A stretch of DNA of 51,803 bases, from the NCBI GenBank assembly GCA_964418325.1, contig CAYQLC010000010.1, positions 1 through 51,803 of the forward strand. The letters are read 5' to 3'. Shown in pieces: positions 26,613-35,746 of the stretch. Origin of the DNA: IMCC26077 sp964418325. Lineage in GTDB: Bacteria; Actinomycetota; Actinomycetes; Nanopelagicales; Nanopelagicaceae. Both the position numbers and the translations under genes were made by a program. Numbering within the stretch: the stretch's first letter is position 1; the number at the start of each line of letters is the position of its first letter. The notes under the pieces are model-generated. The model did no database searches. It saw only the letters and a program-made list of their open reading frames with translations, and was not told the DNA's origin.

Positions 26613-28675
26613 TTTGACATCTCCTTGATCCGGTGCTCTTGAAGATTGGGCAACCTCAGTCCAGCGCTATTCAAAATCTCGGGAACCCACACATCATTCT
26701 CATCAAGACTCCAACATTGAAAATCGCCCGAGAAAATCTGAGAGAGAACTCCGCTGATTCGCAGCTTATGTTCCTCATCATCTATTCGTACTAATGTTTC
26801 GATTCTCCGATTTAAATTACGATCCATCATGTCCGCACTGCCTATCCAAAACTCTTCATTTCCGCCGTTATGAAAGTTATACACTCGAGAATGCTCCAAA
26901 AACCTTCCCAGGATTGAGCGCACTTTAACTCTTGAGAAATTCTCTACAGATTTGTTGCTGAAAGAACATATGCCCCGAGTATTTAGTTCGACCGGTACTC
27001 CCGCATTTGCCGCACGATACAGGGCACTAATAATCTCGCGATCAATAATTGAATTAACCTTGAAGCGAATCCTAGATGGTAAGCCAGCAAGGTGGTGTGC
27101 AGTTTCTCGGTCAATTCTCTCGATAATTCCATTACGCAGGAACTTAGGTGCAACAAGCAATCGACGGTACTTCGCATCGGGAGACAAACCCGATAACTGA
27201 TTAAAGAGCGTGCCAAGATCTCGCCCGAGATCTTCATCAGCGCTCAATAAACCGAAATCCTCATAAAGGCGTGCCGTCCTTGGGTGGTAATTTCCCGTAC
27301 CAACATGACAATATCGGCGCAAAACCCCTTGTTCTTCCCGAACCACTAAGGACGCTTTGGCGTGGGTCTTCAACCCTAAAATTCCGTAAACGACATGTGC
27401 GCCGGCCTCTTCAAGCGCTTGAGCCCAACGCAAATTAGCCGTTTCGTCGAACCTTGCCCTGATCTCAATAACTGCAAGAACTTGCTTCCCCGCCTTTGCC
27501 GCCTCGATTAGAGCGTGCATTATTGGAGAATCACCCGAGGTTCGATAGAGGGTCTGCTTTATTGCCAATACTTTTGGATCTCGCGCAGAAACCTCTACGA
27601 ATTTGGCCACGGAAGAGGCAAAGGACTCGTATGGATGGTGAAGCAAAATCTCACCACTTCTGATTCTGCCAAAAAATTGATCAGGTTCGATGTCACTGTC
27701 AGTTATATCAATAAACTTGGAATGAGTTACTGGCTGGAACGACTCAAACTTTAATGCCGGGATTTCGAGGTTAGCTATCGCATTAAGTGCTGTCAAATCA
27801 AGCGGTGTGCCAACTCGATAAATTTGCATATTATCAATTTCGAATTCTTCGATTAAATTACGTAGATGCTTTTCGTCTCTGACATTCTCAACTTCAAGAC
27901 GCACAACGTCACCAAATCTTCGCTTTTCAAGCTCTTCCTGCATTAATACGAGTAGGTCTTCACTCTCATCCTCATCGTCAATATCAAGGTCTTGATTTCG
28001 GGTAACGCGAAATAGGAAATACTGTTCGATTTCTGCACCTGGGAACAATTTGTCTAGGTTCGCAGCAATAATCTCTTCAATACGTACGAAGAAATATCCG
28101 TTTGTTTGTCTAACAGGAACAAATCTTTCGAGATTTTGCGGAATTTTTAAACGTATGAACTGCCTTGGACTACCGTTGTGCTTCACATAAATACCAAAAT
28201 TAAGTGATAGCCCAGAGATGTGTGGAAATGGATGCGAAGGATCAACAACTAATGGTGTCAATATCGGAAAAATGCGATCATCAAATGTTTTGTTGAGTTC
28301 TTCCTGAATGTCGTTTTCTAACGAGGAGTAATTTACAATTTCTATACCTTGAGCAATAAGCTTTGGAGTTAACTCTTCAAAAAAGAGTTTTTCGACGTCG
28401 AATAACTGACTTCTTACCGCTTGAGTAATTTCGGCAAAAAGTTCATCATTAGTTATCTCTCCCAGTTCATCGTTTTTGAAACCCAATTCGATCCGTCGTA
28501 ACAAATTGGCAACTCGAACCATGAAAAACTCATCGAGATTAGAGTGGAAAATGGCCAAAAAACGGACTCGCTCCAGTAAGGGCACATACTCATCTTCGGC
28601 CAATGCCAAGACTCTCCGATTGAAATCGAGCCAACTCAGTTCTCGGTTGAGAAATACATTTACGCCTGATCCCAC
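26609..28675 (-). CDS. ppk1: Polyphosphate kinase 1
   Basis: Reversibly polymerises the ATP gamma-phosphate into polyphosphate. The 688 aa include the N-terminal NRELSWLDFNRRVL, the autophosphorylated His in CHVGTGNYHPRTARLYEDFGLL (H457) and the C-terminal PLD-like domain ending near WIGSADMMDRNLNRRIETLV. The GTG start is the only one ahead of the conserved N-terminus and overlaps the upstream membrane gene by 16 nt. The operon continues into the MutT1-like gene. Confidence 0.97.
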   Translation of the reverse strand: MGSGVNVFLNRELSWLDFNRRVLALAEDEYVPLLERVRFLAIFHSNLDEFFMVRVANLLRRIELGFKNDELGEITNDELFAEITQAVRSQLFDVEKLFFEELTPKLIAQGIEIVNYSSLENDIQEELNKTFDDRIFPILTPLVVDPSHPFPHISGLSLNFGIYVKHNGSPRQFIRLKIPQNLERFVPVRQTNGYFFVRIEEIIAANLDKLFPGAEIEQYFLFRVTRNQDLDIDDEDESEDLLVLMQEELEKRRFGDVVRLEVENVRDEKHLRNLIEEFEIDNMQIYRVGTPLDLTALNAIANLEIPALKFESFQPVTHSKFIDITDSDIEPDQFFGRIRSGEILLHHPYESFASSVAKFVEVSARDPKVLAIKQTLYRTSGDSPIMHALIEAAKAGKQVLAVIEIRARFDETANLRWAQALEEAGAHVVYGILGLKTHAKASLVVREEQGVLRRYCHVGTGNYHPRTARLYEDFGLLSADEDLGRDLGTLFNQLSGLSPDAKYRRLLVAPKFLRNGIIERIDRETAHHLAGLPSRIRFKVNSIIDREIISALYRAANAGVPVELNTRGICSFSNKSVENFSRVKVRSILGRFLEHSRVYNFHNGGNEEFWIGSADMMDRNLNRRIETLVRIDDEEHKLRISGVLSQIFSGDFQCWSLDENDVWVPEILNSAGLRLPNLQEHRIKEMSK

Positions 28676-29487
28676 CCCGCTAAAATCTCATTATTTGGTG
28701 AATTCTTGGTGTCTTTCACGGTACTAATAGATGAATTAACTAAGGCTCGAGCAAACCTCATAAGCGAGGATGACAGCGAATTGAGATTGCTGCTAAGTAA
28801 ACGAATGGCAAAGAAAGAAACCACAGCTCCGGCCGTAGAGATCAAATTCAACTCATGTCCAATAAGCAGGAATAGCAGTAATACCACCGCCACCAAGCCG
28901 GCTATGAGCGCTCCTAGTTCTCCCGACTTCACCCGGTTAAAAACCAAGGTTTCTGTGGAGAACGTCTCGCTCTTATATCTTGCACGAAATGCGCTCTTTT
29001 GAAATTCTTCTTGAGTAGTAAAAAATCTTCCAAAAATACCGATTACAGTAGAGGCTGCAATAAGGGTGAAAAGACCAATTTCAACTGAGAGATAAACTAG
29101 GAAAATATTAACTATTACTATTTGTAGAAGGTACGAAAATATATTTGAAATCTCCATCGCAAGAGAATAGTTCCAAGAATTCTCTTTATTTTTGAATTTT
29201 GTTGCATAAATTGATTTACTAAAAATACGTATTCGTTGAGTACGCTGAAAGTAAGTACTCAATCTTGCTGCAAGACTAAGTACCAAAAAGAGAAGAATAA
29301 TCGCTATTGGTCCAATAGTCGCGGGTTTTTCCTCTAATACAATGCTTGTAAAAATCTTCGCTATTCCGAGCTCCGAAATAGAAATGAGTGCACCCAGCAG
29401 GGTTAGGGAGAGAAGCAGCATCTTGTCTTGAAGTCGCGGAAAGAGTGACCGAGAGACCCTAACAAGCGTTCCGAAGAAGTGTCTCAA
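28660..29487 (-). CDS. Orphan ABC-exporter-type membrane domain protein
   Basis: 275 aa with about five or six hydrophobic segments (near 22-42, 56-74, 110-150, 205-250). The segment spacing and the coupling-like stretch (TQRIRIFSKSIYATKF) resemble the membrane half of an ABC exporter. No Walker A, signature or Walker B region exists in this ORF or its neighbours, so it may be a truncated exporter or use an ATPase encoded elsewhere. The start overlaps the preceding transferase gene by 4 nt, and it runs into ppk1. Base use is AT-richer than around it. Function unknown. Confidence 0.6.
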   Translation of the reverse strand: MRHFFGTLVRVSRSLFPRLQDKMLLLSLTLLGALISISELGIAKIFTSIVLEEKPATIGPIAIILLFLVLSLAARLSTYFQRTQRIRIFSKSIYATKFKNKENSWNYSLAMEISNIFSYLLQIVIVNIFLVYLSVEIGLFTLIAASTVIGIFGRFFTTQEEFQKSAFRARYKSETFSTETLVFNRVKSGELGALIAGLVAVVLLLFLLIGHELNLISTAGAVVSFFAIRLLSSNLNSLSSSLMRFARALVNSSISTVKDTKNSPNNEILAGWDQA

Positions 29488-31337
29488 GAGACTGAAATTT
29501 TTTCAGTAAGTTTTTGATAGCAATCTATAGCTCCCATCAGGGCTATCTCTACTTCGTTTAACTTATCATCTGAAATCTTTTCATTAGTCAACAAATTATC
29601 TAAGTTGATATTTCGAAAATCTAAAGGAATAGCTATCGGATGCAAGGGGCTTACCTCTACTCCTTCGGCATAGTCAAGATACTTTGAACCATCGCCATGA
29701 ACAGCTCCTTCAAAACCCTTAAAGGTAACTAAAGCCACGGGAATTCCATACGCCTGACAAGTGATAAATACATGCATAGCGGAGGTGATTACTGCATCGT
29801 AGTGATTCAAGGCGATGAAAAGTTCCTCAATCTGAGCCGAGTGCGACCGCAACACTGAAATTTCGTCCATGTTCTCTGGCATGCGCACGGGAAGCGAGCG
29901 GTGTGAGTGGTGCCGAACTAGCGCAACTCTGCCATTCCTTTCACCTTGGATAATTGGATAAATACGAGAAACTAGAATTGCAGGGTCTCCGAATGAATCA
30001 ACTCTTGGTCCGCCCGACTTCATCAAGAGTTCAGCAGTTCTTGGGCCTCGAAGTGAAAAGTACTTTGCTTGAGATTCCAACAAGAACTCATGAGAACTCA
30101 CTCCGGTGCCGACCACTATGGAGCTCTTTTTGATAAAGCGTCCAACAGATCCTATTGCCACTAGATGTGGCACTTTGGAACCATCGTTTAATGGTTGAAA
30201 TTGAATTTTCTTTTGCGAATATTTCTGAATGAGATACGGAGAGAGCCAATCTCCAAAATTGCCAGGATGTGGATGACTCCACCAAGAGAGGCGCAACGAG
30301 GAGTCCGAAGCAAAAGTGCTATAACTTAAAAAGCTAATGGCTGATGAAATTGCTCGATTTTCTGCTGGAGTAGGAATTCGCACTTTCCGCACCGCATCGA
30401 ATTTTTCATTGAATTTCTGGGACTCACCATTCTTTGCCAATTCCAAAATCGACTTCACTTCTGGGCTCACTGAACCAACATGTATTTCTCCCGTTAGAGC
30501 TCCGGTAATGCCTGATCTATCTGCAATCTTCCTGAGGTATTTCCGAAATTTTTCAGGCAGTTTTCCCTGAAATCGACGCGCTCCTTGGAGCGCTCTGCTC
30601 TGCAACCTCTTTTTAAAGCCACCAGGAGAACCAGAGAGTTTGTGTTGCTCTACCTGACTTTTGAATTCGGCTACCTTGCCACTCGAACCAAATTTGAAAA
30701 AGACAGAGCGGGTATTTTCTAATTCATCTCCACGATTTGCCACAGCATTTGATGGAATCATTTGAAAAGTTAGATTATTTGCATTTGCGCGCCATCCTTC
30801 TTCGAAAAAATAGTCGTCGGTGGCTTTTACTGTCGAATTCTGTTCAAGTAGATGAGCATCTTCAACCATCTTTCGAGCTTGTGGCGAATTATTAATTCCC
30901 CAGAAACAGGGTTCCCAAAACCGAGTTCGATTTTGGTACCCAATGTTGAGCGGAGAACCAAAACTTCGTTGAAACCCGATGATGTCCGCTGTTGAATCAA
31001 CAATGTAATTAGGGATTTCAAGAAGTTCGCAATCAATATCTATCCAAAAAACTTTCTTGTCGGGATGTGCTGCACAGGCAGCAGCTAGAAACCCTACTTT
31101 CTTTCGACAGATATCTGCCCAATCTTCACCCTCATTCCGCTCCATAACCGATATTTGATAGCTCACGCCTAAGCGTTGGAGATTGTCTGACAATTTCTCT
31201 GCGTACGAGGCGTAGTACTCATCATTGGTGAAAAAAGAGCAAATCAATAGGTTGTTGAGGCTCGGGTTTGTACCTCGGTCCGCTAGCTTCACAGTCAAGC
31301 CTTTCTGTATCACAACTTTTGTGACAACAGCGTGCAT
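29484..31337 (-). CDS. Putative two-domain transferase: nucleotide-sugar-transferase-like plus polysaccharide pyruvyl transferase
   Basis: 617 aa. The N-terminal part (about 25-215) resembles a GT-A-type transferase with a DID motif (KVFWIDIDCELLEI, near res 95-108). A basic linker follows (about 220-290). The C-terminal part (about 345-585) has the polysaccharide pyruvyl transferase pattern: HPHPGNFGDWLSPYLI, VGTGVSS, LRGPRTAELL, FGDPAILV, a central ...VITSAMHVFITCQAYGIPVA. It probably modifies a surface glycan, though donor and acceptor cannot be told. Downstream is an overlapping membrane-protein gene, so the two likely act together. The pair is AT-richer than the flanks, a hint of acquisition. 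Confidence 0.68.
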   Translation of the reverse strand: MHAVVTKVVIQKGLTVKLADRGTNPSLNNLLICSFFTNDEYYASYAEKLSDNLQRLGVSYQISVMERNEGEDWADICRKKVGFLAAACAAHPDKKVFWIDIDCELLEIPNYIVDSTADIIGFQRSFGSPLNIGYQNRTRFWEPCFWGINNSPQARKMVEDAHLLEQNSTVKATDDYFFEEGWRANANNLTFQMIPSNAVANRGDELENTRSVFFKFGSSGKVAEFKSQVEQHKLSGSPGGFKKRLQSRALQGARRFQGKLPEKFRKYLRKIADRSGITGALTGEIHVGSVSPEVKSILELAKNGESQKFNEKFDAVRKVRIPTPAENRAISSAISFLSYSTFASDSSLRLSWWSHPHPGNFGDWLSPYLIQKYSQKKIQFQPLNDGSKVPHLVAIGSVGRFIKKSSIVVGTGVSSHEFLLESQAKYFSLRGPRTAELLMKSGGPRVDSFGDPAILVSRIYPIIQGERNGRVALVRHHSHRSLPVRMPENMDEISVLRSHSAQIEELFIALNHYDAVITSAMHVFITCQAYGIPVALVTFKGFEGAVHGDGSKYLDYAEGVEVSPLHPIAIPLDFRNINLDNLLTNEKISDDKLNEVEIALMGAIDCYQKLTEKISVS

Positions 31338-31389
31338 CAGCTAGGTGTCTAGTTGGCCAAGCGAAGGTAAATTGTGTGGAGCGAGAAGG

Positions 31390-31986
31390 TTAACTTTCTA
31401 GCTTTTTGATGGCTGCAGCTGGCGAGAGATTCCCGCCCTTTTGCCACGATTTCAAATATTTGTATGGCAGAAGTACACCGCGGCGTATTTTCCAATCACC
31501 TTTTTCCGTCGGCCATGACAATCCGAAATGAAGATGTGGAGCGGTTCCGCGGGCAGAACCCGACGTTCCAACTTTGCCTAAGACTTGCCCTGCCGTGACG
31601 CTCGCACCGACGTCAATTCCGTCGGCGACCTCCATTAAATGCGATCCGTAATATCGAACTCCATCAACTCCTATTATTGAGACGAATAAACCACCGCGAT
31701 CCGCACCTCGATTAGTTTTGCCGCTCCACCGATCTTTTCTACTGACCTCATCGACTATTCCATCAATCGGTGCGAGGAAAGCGCACCCTTTTTTAGTAAT
31801 GATGTCCGTTGCTGGATAATCGTGATGAAATCTGGCGAACTTCACCAAGCAGTTCGCGCTCGCTTCGATAGGAAATACGCGAACTGGTTCGGCAGCCGCA
31901 AATGATTGACCAGCGAGGATGGATACGGAAACGAGCACCAGCGTGAAAGTCCTGCTCACCACCGCCATGGTGCGAGTATTCCCCAC
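31390..31986 (-). CDS. Secreted M23 (LytM-type) peptidase
   Basis: A 198-aa exported protein with a signal peptide (about res 7-32, ...TFTLVLVSVSILAGQSFAAAEP) and an M23 domain. Zinc ligands are visible in FHHDYPATD (HxxxD) and PHLHFG (HxH). Members cut peptidoglycan cross-bridges or serve as regulators of such enzymes. The GTG at 31986 and the ATG at 31968 are both possible starts; both keep the signal peptide. It is divergent from the first manD-like gene. Confidence 0.88.
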   Translation of the reverse strand: MGNTRTMAVVSRTFTLVLVSVSILAGQSFAAAEPVRVFPIEASANCLVKFARFHHDYPATDIITKKGCAFLAPIDGIVDEVSRKDRWSGKTNRGADRGGLFVSIIGVDGVRYYGSHLMEVADGIDVGASVTAGQVLGKVGTSGSARGTAPHLHFGLSWPTEKGDWKIRRGVLLPYKYLKSWQKGGNLSPAAAIKKLES

Positions 31987-32028
31987 CTAACCCGAGAAAT
32001 GACGGAATTGACTACCTCCACAGCGCCC

Positions 32029-32043
32029 GCCCATTTTTTGGGC
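32029..32043. repeat. Short inverted repeat upstream of the manD pair
   Basis: GCCCA and TGGGC arms around five T, in the 122-bp region between the M23 gene and the first manD-like gene. It lies upstream of a weak promoter-like pair (CTGACT at 32072, TAGGCT at 32096). It could be an operator for a sugar-acid regulator, but this is a guess. Confidence 0.3.
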
Positions 32044-32108
32044 AGAGTGACAAAAGAGCGGCCAAATGGGGCTGACTATTGATATTCCGGACATATAGGC
32101 TCCCTGCC

Positions 32109-33326
32109 ATGTCGAAACCAATAACTATTACCAATATCAAAACCATCCTCACCGCTCCCGAGACCATTCCACTGGTCGTGGTCAAAATTGAGACTTCAGA
32201 ACCTGGCTTATACGGATTGGGATGCGCAACTTTTACCCAGCGCTACCTTGCCGTAGCAACGGCAATTGATGAATATCTCAAGCCCTATTTGATTGGTAAA
32301 GATGTCGCCAACATCGAGGATATTTGGCAAACCTGTCAGGTCAATGGCTATTGGCGTAACGGCCCAATCACCAACAACGCTCTCTCTGGTGTTGATATGG
32401 CCCTTTGGGATATCAAGGGCAAGGTCGCCGGGATGCCGGTCTATGACCTGCTCGGTGGCAAGGCGCGTGCAGGAGCTGCCGTCTATCGCCATGCTGATGG
32501 AAAATCCTTAAGTGAGGTCGAAGAGAATGTCCGTAAATATATGGAGCAAGGTTTGCTCTATATCCGCTGCCAATGGGGCGGTTATGGCGGACGGATCGAT
32601 CAGATCAAAGCGCCAGAGAGCGCTCCTGAAGGTGCCTACTTTGATCCGCATGGATATGCCCGTAATACCGTCAAACTCTTTGATCACATCCGTAACGCCG
32701 TCGGTGATGACATCGAATTACTCCATGATGTCCATGAGCGCTTAGCTCCGATTGAGGCAGTGCGGCTATCGAAGAACCTTGAGCCCTATCGCCTCTTCTT
32801 CTTAGAAGATGCGCTCTCTCCTGAGGCGGTCGATTGGTTTGCGGTGATGCGTCAACAGAGCGCAACACCAATTGCTATGGGTGAGCTCTTTACCCATCCG
32901 CAAGAGTGGTTGCCGCTGATCCAAAATCGTCTGATTGATTTCATCCGCTGCCATATCAGCACGATTGGTGGTATCACTCCGGCTAAGAAACTTGCTCACC
33001 TCTGTGAAGCCTTTGGTATTCGAACTGCTTGGCATGGACCAGGAGATGTCTCGCCAGTGGGCCATGCAGCAAACCTGCATATCGATCTGAGCTCCTATAA
33101 CTTCGGTGTTCAAGAGTGGTGGGGACCATCAGATTTGATCAAAGAGGTCTTCCCAGGAACTCCTGAACTTCGTGGTGGGTATCTCTATGCCAATGACAAA
33201 CCAGGTCTAGGTATCGATATCGATGAGAAGCTTGCTGCCCAATATCCACCAGATAATGCCAATGCAATCAGACCTAAACTCTGGACGACAGCTCGTACTC
33301 CAGATGGCGGGTCGTGGAGGCCGTAA
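32109..33326 (+). CDS. D-mannonate dehydratase-like enolase-superfamily enzyme, copy 1
   Basis: Dehydrates a sugar acid (D-mannonate or D-gluconate in characterised relatives) to 2-keto-3-deoxy acid. The 405 aa match the ManD/RspA family. Metal ligands are D207, E233 and E259 with the exact 26/26 spacing of ManD, and the catalytic DxH His is H209. ATG 32109 is chosen: an upstream GTG/ATT-type extension would overlap the promoter. A TAGGCT box lies 7 nt before it, so the mRNA may be nearly leaderless. From residue 96 to the stop the DNA is identical to copy 2. Residues 1-95 differ at about one in four or five positions. Confidence 0.9.
   Translation: MSKPITITNIKTILTAPETIPLVVVKIETSEPGLYGLGCATFTQRYLAVATAIDEYLKPYLIGKDVANIEDIWQTCQVNGYWRNGPITNNALSGVDMALWDIKGKVAGMPVYDLLGGKARAGAAVYRHADGKSLSEVEENVRKYMEQGLLYIRCQWGGYGGRIDQIKAPESAPEGAYFDPHGYARNTVKLFDHIRNAVGDDIELLHDVHERLAPIEAVRLSKNLEPYRLFFLEDALSPEAVDWFAVMRQQSATPIAMGELFTHPQEWLPLIQNRLIDFIRCHISTIGGITPAKKLAHLCEAFGIRTAWHGPGDVSPVGHAANLHIDLSSYNFGVQEWWGPSDLIKEVFPGTPELRGGYLYANDKPGLGIDIDEKLAAQYPPDNANAIRPKLWTTARTPDGGSWRP
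32394..33326 (+). repeat. 933-bp perfect direct repeat, unit 1 (3' part of manD copy 1)
   Basis: From the Asp-96 codon to the stop codon the base sequence matches 33615-34547 with no difference I can find, at an offset of 1,221 bp. Identity stops abruptly at both ends. Confidence 0.95.
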
Positions 33327-33329
33327 CAG

Positions 33330-34547
33330 ATGGCTAAGCCGATAACAATCACTAACGTTCGGACGATTCTTACTGCGCCCGAAGTTACACCGCTTGTTGT
33401 CGTCAAAATAGAAACGTCAGAGCCCGGGCTCTATGGCCTGGGCTGCGCCACCTACACTCAAAGGTATCTCGCTGTTGCTACTGCAATAGATAAATACTTG
33501 AAAGATTTCCTCATCGGAAAAGATGTTGCCAACATCGAAGATATTTGGCAGACATCATTCGTCCACTCATCGTGGCGTAATGATGCAGTTCTAAGTAACT
33601 CGGTTTCGGGAATCGATATGGCCCTTTGGGATATCAAGGGCAAGGTCGCCGGGATGCCGGTCTATGACCTGCTCGGTGGCAAGGCGCGTGCAGGAGCTGC
33701 CGTCTATCGCCATGCTGATGGAAAATCCTTAAGTGAGGTCGAAGAGAATGTCCGTAAATATATGGAGCAAGGTTTGCTCTATATCCGCTGCCAATGGGGC
33801 GGTTATGGCGGACGGATCGATCAGATCAAAGCGCCAGAGAGCGCTCCTGAAGGTGCCTACTTTGATCCGCATGGATATGCCCGTAATACCGTCAAACTCT
33901 TTGATCACATCCGTAACGCCGTCGGTGATGACATCGAATTACTCCATGATGTCCATGAGCGCTTAGCTCCGATTGAGGCAGTGCGGCTATCGAAGAACCT
34001 TGAGCCCTATCGCCTCTTCTTCTTAGAAGATGCGCTCTCTCCTGAGGCGGTCGATTGGTTTGCGGTGATGCGTCAACAGAGCGCAACACCAATTGCTATG
34101 GGTGAGCTCTTTACCCATCCGCAAGAGTGGTTGCCGCTGATCCAAAATCGTCTGATTGATTTCATCCGCTGCCATATCAGCACGATTGGTGGTATCACTC
34201 CGGCTAAGAAACTTGCTCACCTCTGTGAAGCCTTTGGTATTCGAACTGCTTGGCATGGACCAGGAGATGTCTCGCCAGTGGGCCATGCAGCAAACCTGCA
34301 TATCGATCTGAGCTCCTATAACTTCGGTGTTCAAGAGTGGTGGGGACCATCAGATTTGATCAAAGAGGTCTTCCCAGGAACTCCTGAACTTCGTGGTGGG
34401 TATCTCTATGCCAATGACAAACCAGGTCTAGGTATCGATATCGATGAGAAGCTTGCTGCCCAATATCCACCAGATAATGCCAATGCAATCAGACCTAAAC
34501 TCTGGACGACAGCTCGTACTCCAGATGGCGGGTCGTGGAGGCCGTAA
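33330..34547 (+). CDS. D-mannonate dehydratase-like enolase-superfamily enzyme, copy 2
   Basis: Same length (405 aa) and same catalytic residues as copy 1 (D207, H209, E233, E259). Residues 1-95 are related but clearly different in protein and more so in codons. Differences cluster at the active-site capping region (CQVNGYWRNGPITNNALSG in copy 1, SFVHSSWRNDAVLSNSVSG in copy 2). The ATG uses a GGAGG contained in the last codons of copy 1. The N-terminal capping domain sets specificity in this superfamily, so the two copies may take different acids. Confidence 0.9.
   Translation: MAKPITITNVRTILTAPEVTPLVVVKIETSEPGLYGLGCATYTQRYLAVATAIDKYLKDFLIGKDVANIEDIWQTSFVHSSWRNDAVLSNSVSGIDMALWDIKGKVAGMPVYDLLGGKARAGAAVYRHADGKSLSEVEENVRKYMEQGLLYIRCQWGGYGGRIDQIKAPESAPEGAYFDPHGYARNTVKLFDHIRNAVGDDIELLHDVHERLAPIEAVRLSKNLEPYRLFFLEDALSPEAVDWFAVMRQQSATPIAMGELFTHPQEWLPLIQNRLIDFIRCHISTIGGITPAKKLAHLCEAFGIRTAWHGPGDVSPVGHAANLHIDLSSYNFGVQEWWGPSDLIKEVFPGTPELRGGYLYANDKPGLGIDIDEKLAAQYPPDNANAIRPKLWTTARTPDGGSWRP
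33615..34547 (+). repeat. 933-bp perfect direct repeat, unit 2 (3' part of manD copy 2)
   Basis: Second member of the pair with 32394-33326. It carries GGAGG near its end, which in each copy serves as the Shine-Dalgarno of the next gene. Confidence 0.95.
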
Positions 34548-35734
34548 TGAAAATAACCAAAATCCAATGCCATGTTTTACTCGATCCGCACTACGACATC
34601 GCGGCGACCAGTTCGGCACAAGATGATCTCGTCGTTGAAGTTTTTACTGACGAGGGAATAGTCGGTATTGGTGAGACCGACCTCAATCCATGGATCGCTC
34701 GTGAATGTATCGAGGCACCTGGTACCCACACCATGGATCAAGGATTGGGTTCGGTATTTATCGGTGAGGATCCGCTCGACATTGAACGGCTGTGGCTTAA
34801 GGCATATCAAGCAACGGCGATGACTGGTCGACGTGGTGCATTGGTTAATGCGCTAGGCGCGATTGATATGGCGCTCTGGGACATCGCAGGTAAAGCTGCC
34901 AATAAACCAGTCTGGCAATTATTAGGCGAGAAATCCCGCGATCACTTAGGTGCCTATGCATCGCTACAACCCGAGGTCTCATCATTCGATGCTTATTTAA
35001 CTTCGATGGTGAAGTGGGCACATAGCGCTAAAGAGATGGGATTTAGAGCAGCGAAATTAGAGACGACTTTCTCTGGTCCGTACGCAAATATGGGCATTCG
35101 TGAAGATGACGAGAAGATGACCGAAGTCATCAAAGCAGTCCGTCAGGCGGTAGGACGCGATTTCACCATCATGGTCGATGTCCAGTACGCATTCGATTCA
35201 GTAGCGCGGGCAATCAAGACGATAAACACTTGGCAAGAGTTTGATCTCTTCTTTGTCGAAACCCCGCTGTGGGTCGATGATCTTGATGGGATGGCTGAAC
35301 TTGTCGCCAATACTCCAATTCGCATTGCTTCTGGTGAGTGGCTCAGTACTCATTATGAATTCAAAGATTTAATTCGCTATGGAAATGTAGGGGTCGTGCA
35401 GCCTGATATTGGACGGGTGGGTGGACTCTCCGAAGCGCGTAAAGTCTGCAACCTTGCGAAAGAACATAACAAGTTAGTGGTGCCGCACCTCTGGAAGACT
35501 GGAATCTCGGTGGCAGCAGCAGCGCACCTGGCAACAGTCACACCCCACATGCCATTTTTCGAGTTCTTGCCTCCCGCGCTCTGTGAATCCCAGTTGCGCA
35601 AGCATTTAGTCGTCGATGAGATCTCGATGGCAGATGGAAAGGTCACTATTCCGCAGAAACCTGGTTTAGGTGTTGAGATTAATCGTGATGCTCTCGATGA
35701 ATTTGTTGGAGCAGCGAGGAAACTTCGCCCCTAG
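34547..35734 (+). CDS. Mandelate racemase/muconate lactonizing enzyme family dehydratase
   Basis: An enolase-superfamily protein of 395 aa, distinct from the ManD pair. Visible residues: K170-x-E172 on the second strand, metal ligands D211, E238 and E264, then D287 and H314 as a His-Asp dyad (VVQPDIGRVGG, VVPHLWKTG). That set fits acid-sugar dehydratases of the MR subgroup; the substrate is not clear. The ATG overlaps the stop of manD copy 2 (TAATG) and has GGAGG 5 nt before it, so a GTG at 34535 is not needed. Confidence 0.85.
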   Translation: MKITKIQCHVLLDPHYDIAATSSAQDDLVVEVFTDEGIVGIGETDLNPWIARECIEAPGTHTMDQGLGSVFIGEDPLDIERLWLKAYQATAMTGRRGALVNALGAIDMALWDIAGKAANKPVWQLLGEKSRDHLGAYASLQPEVSSFDAYLTSMVKWAHSAKEMGFRAAKLETTFSGPYANMGIREDDEKMTEVIKAVRQAVGRDFTIMVDVQYAFDSVARAIKTINTWQEFDLFFVETPLWVDDLDGMAELVANTPIRIASGEWLSTHYEFKDLIRYGNVGVVQPDIGRVGGLSEARKVCNLAKEHNKLVVPHLWKTGISVAAAAHLATVTPHMPFFEFLPPALCESQLRKHLVVDEISMADGKVTIPQKPGLGVEINRDALDEFVGAARKLRP

Positions 35735-35746
35735 CGTTAGGAAATC

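Noticed and set aside
32208..34334. Minus-strand and other-frame open frames inside the two manD-like genes, repeated in both copies
   Set aside because: They are shadows of the repeat; conserved twice only because the DNA is identical.
32109..34547. The manD pair as a pure assembly duplication
   Set aside because: The first 285 bp of each copy differ throughout, and each copy has its own junction sequence, so two real genes exist; only the identity of the shared part still needs long reads.
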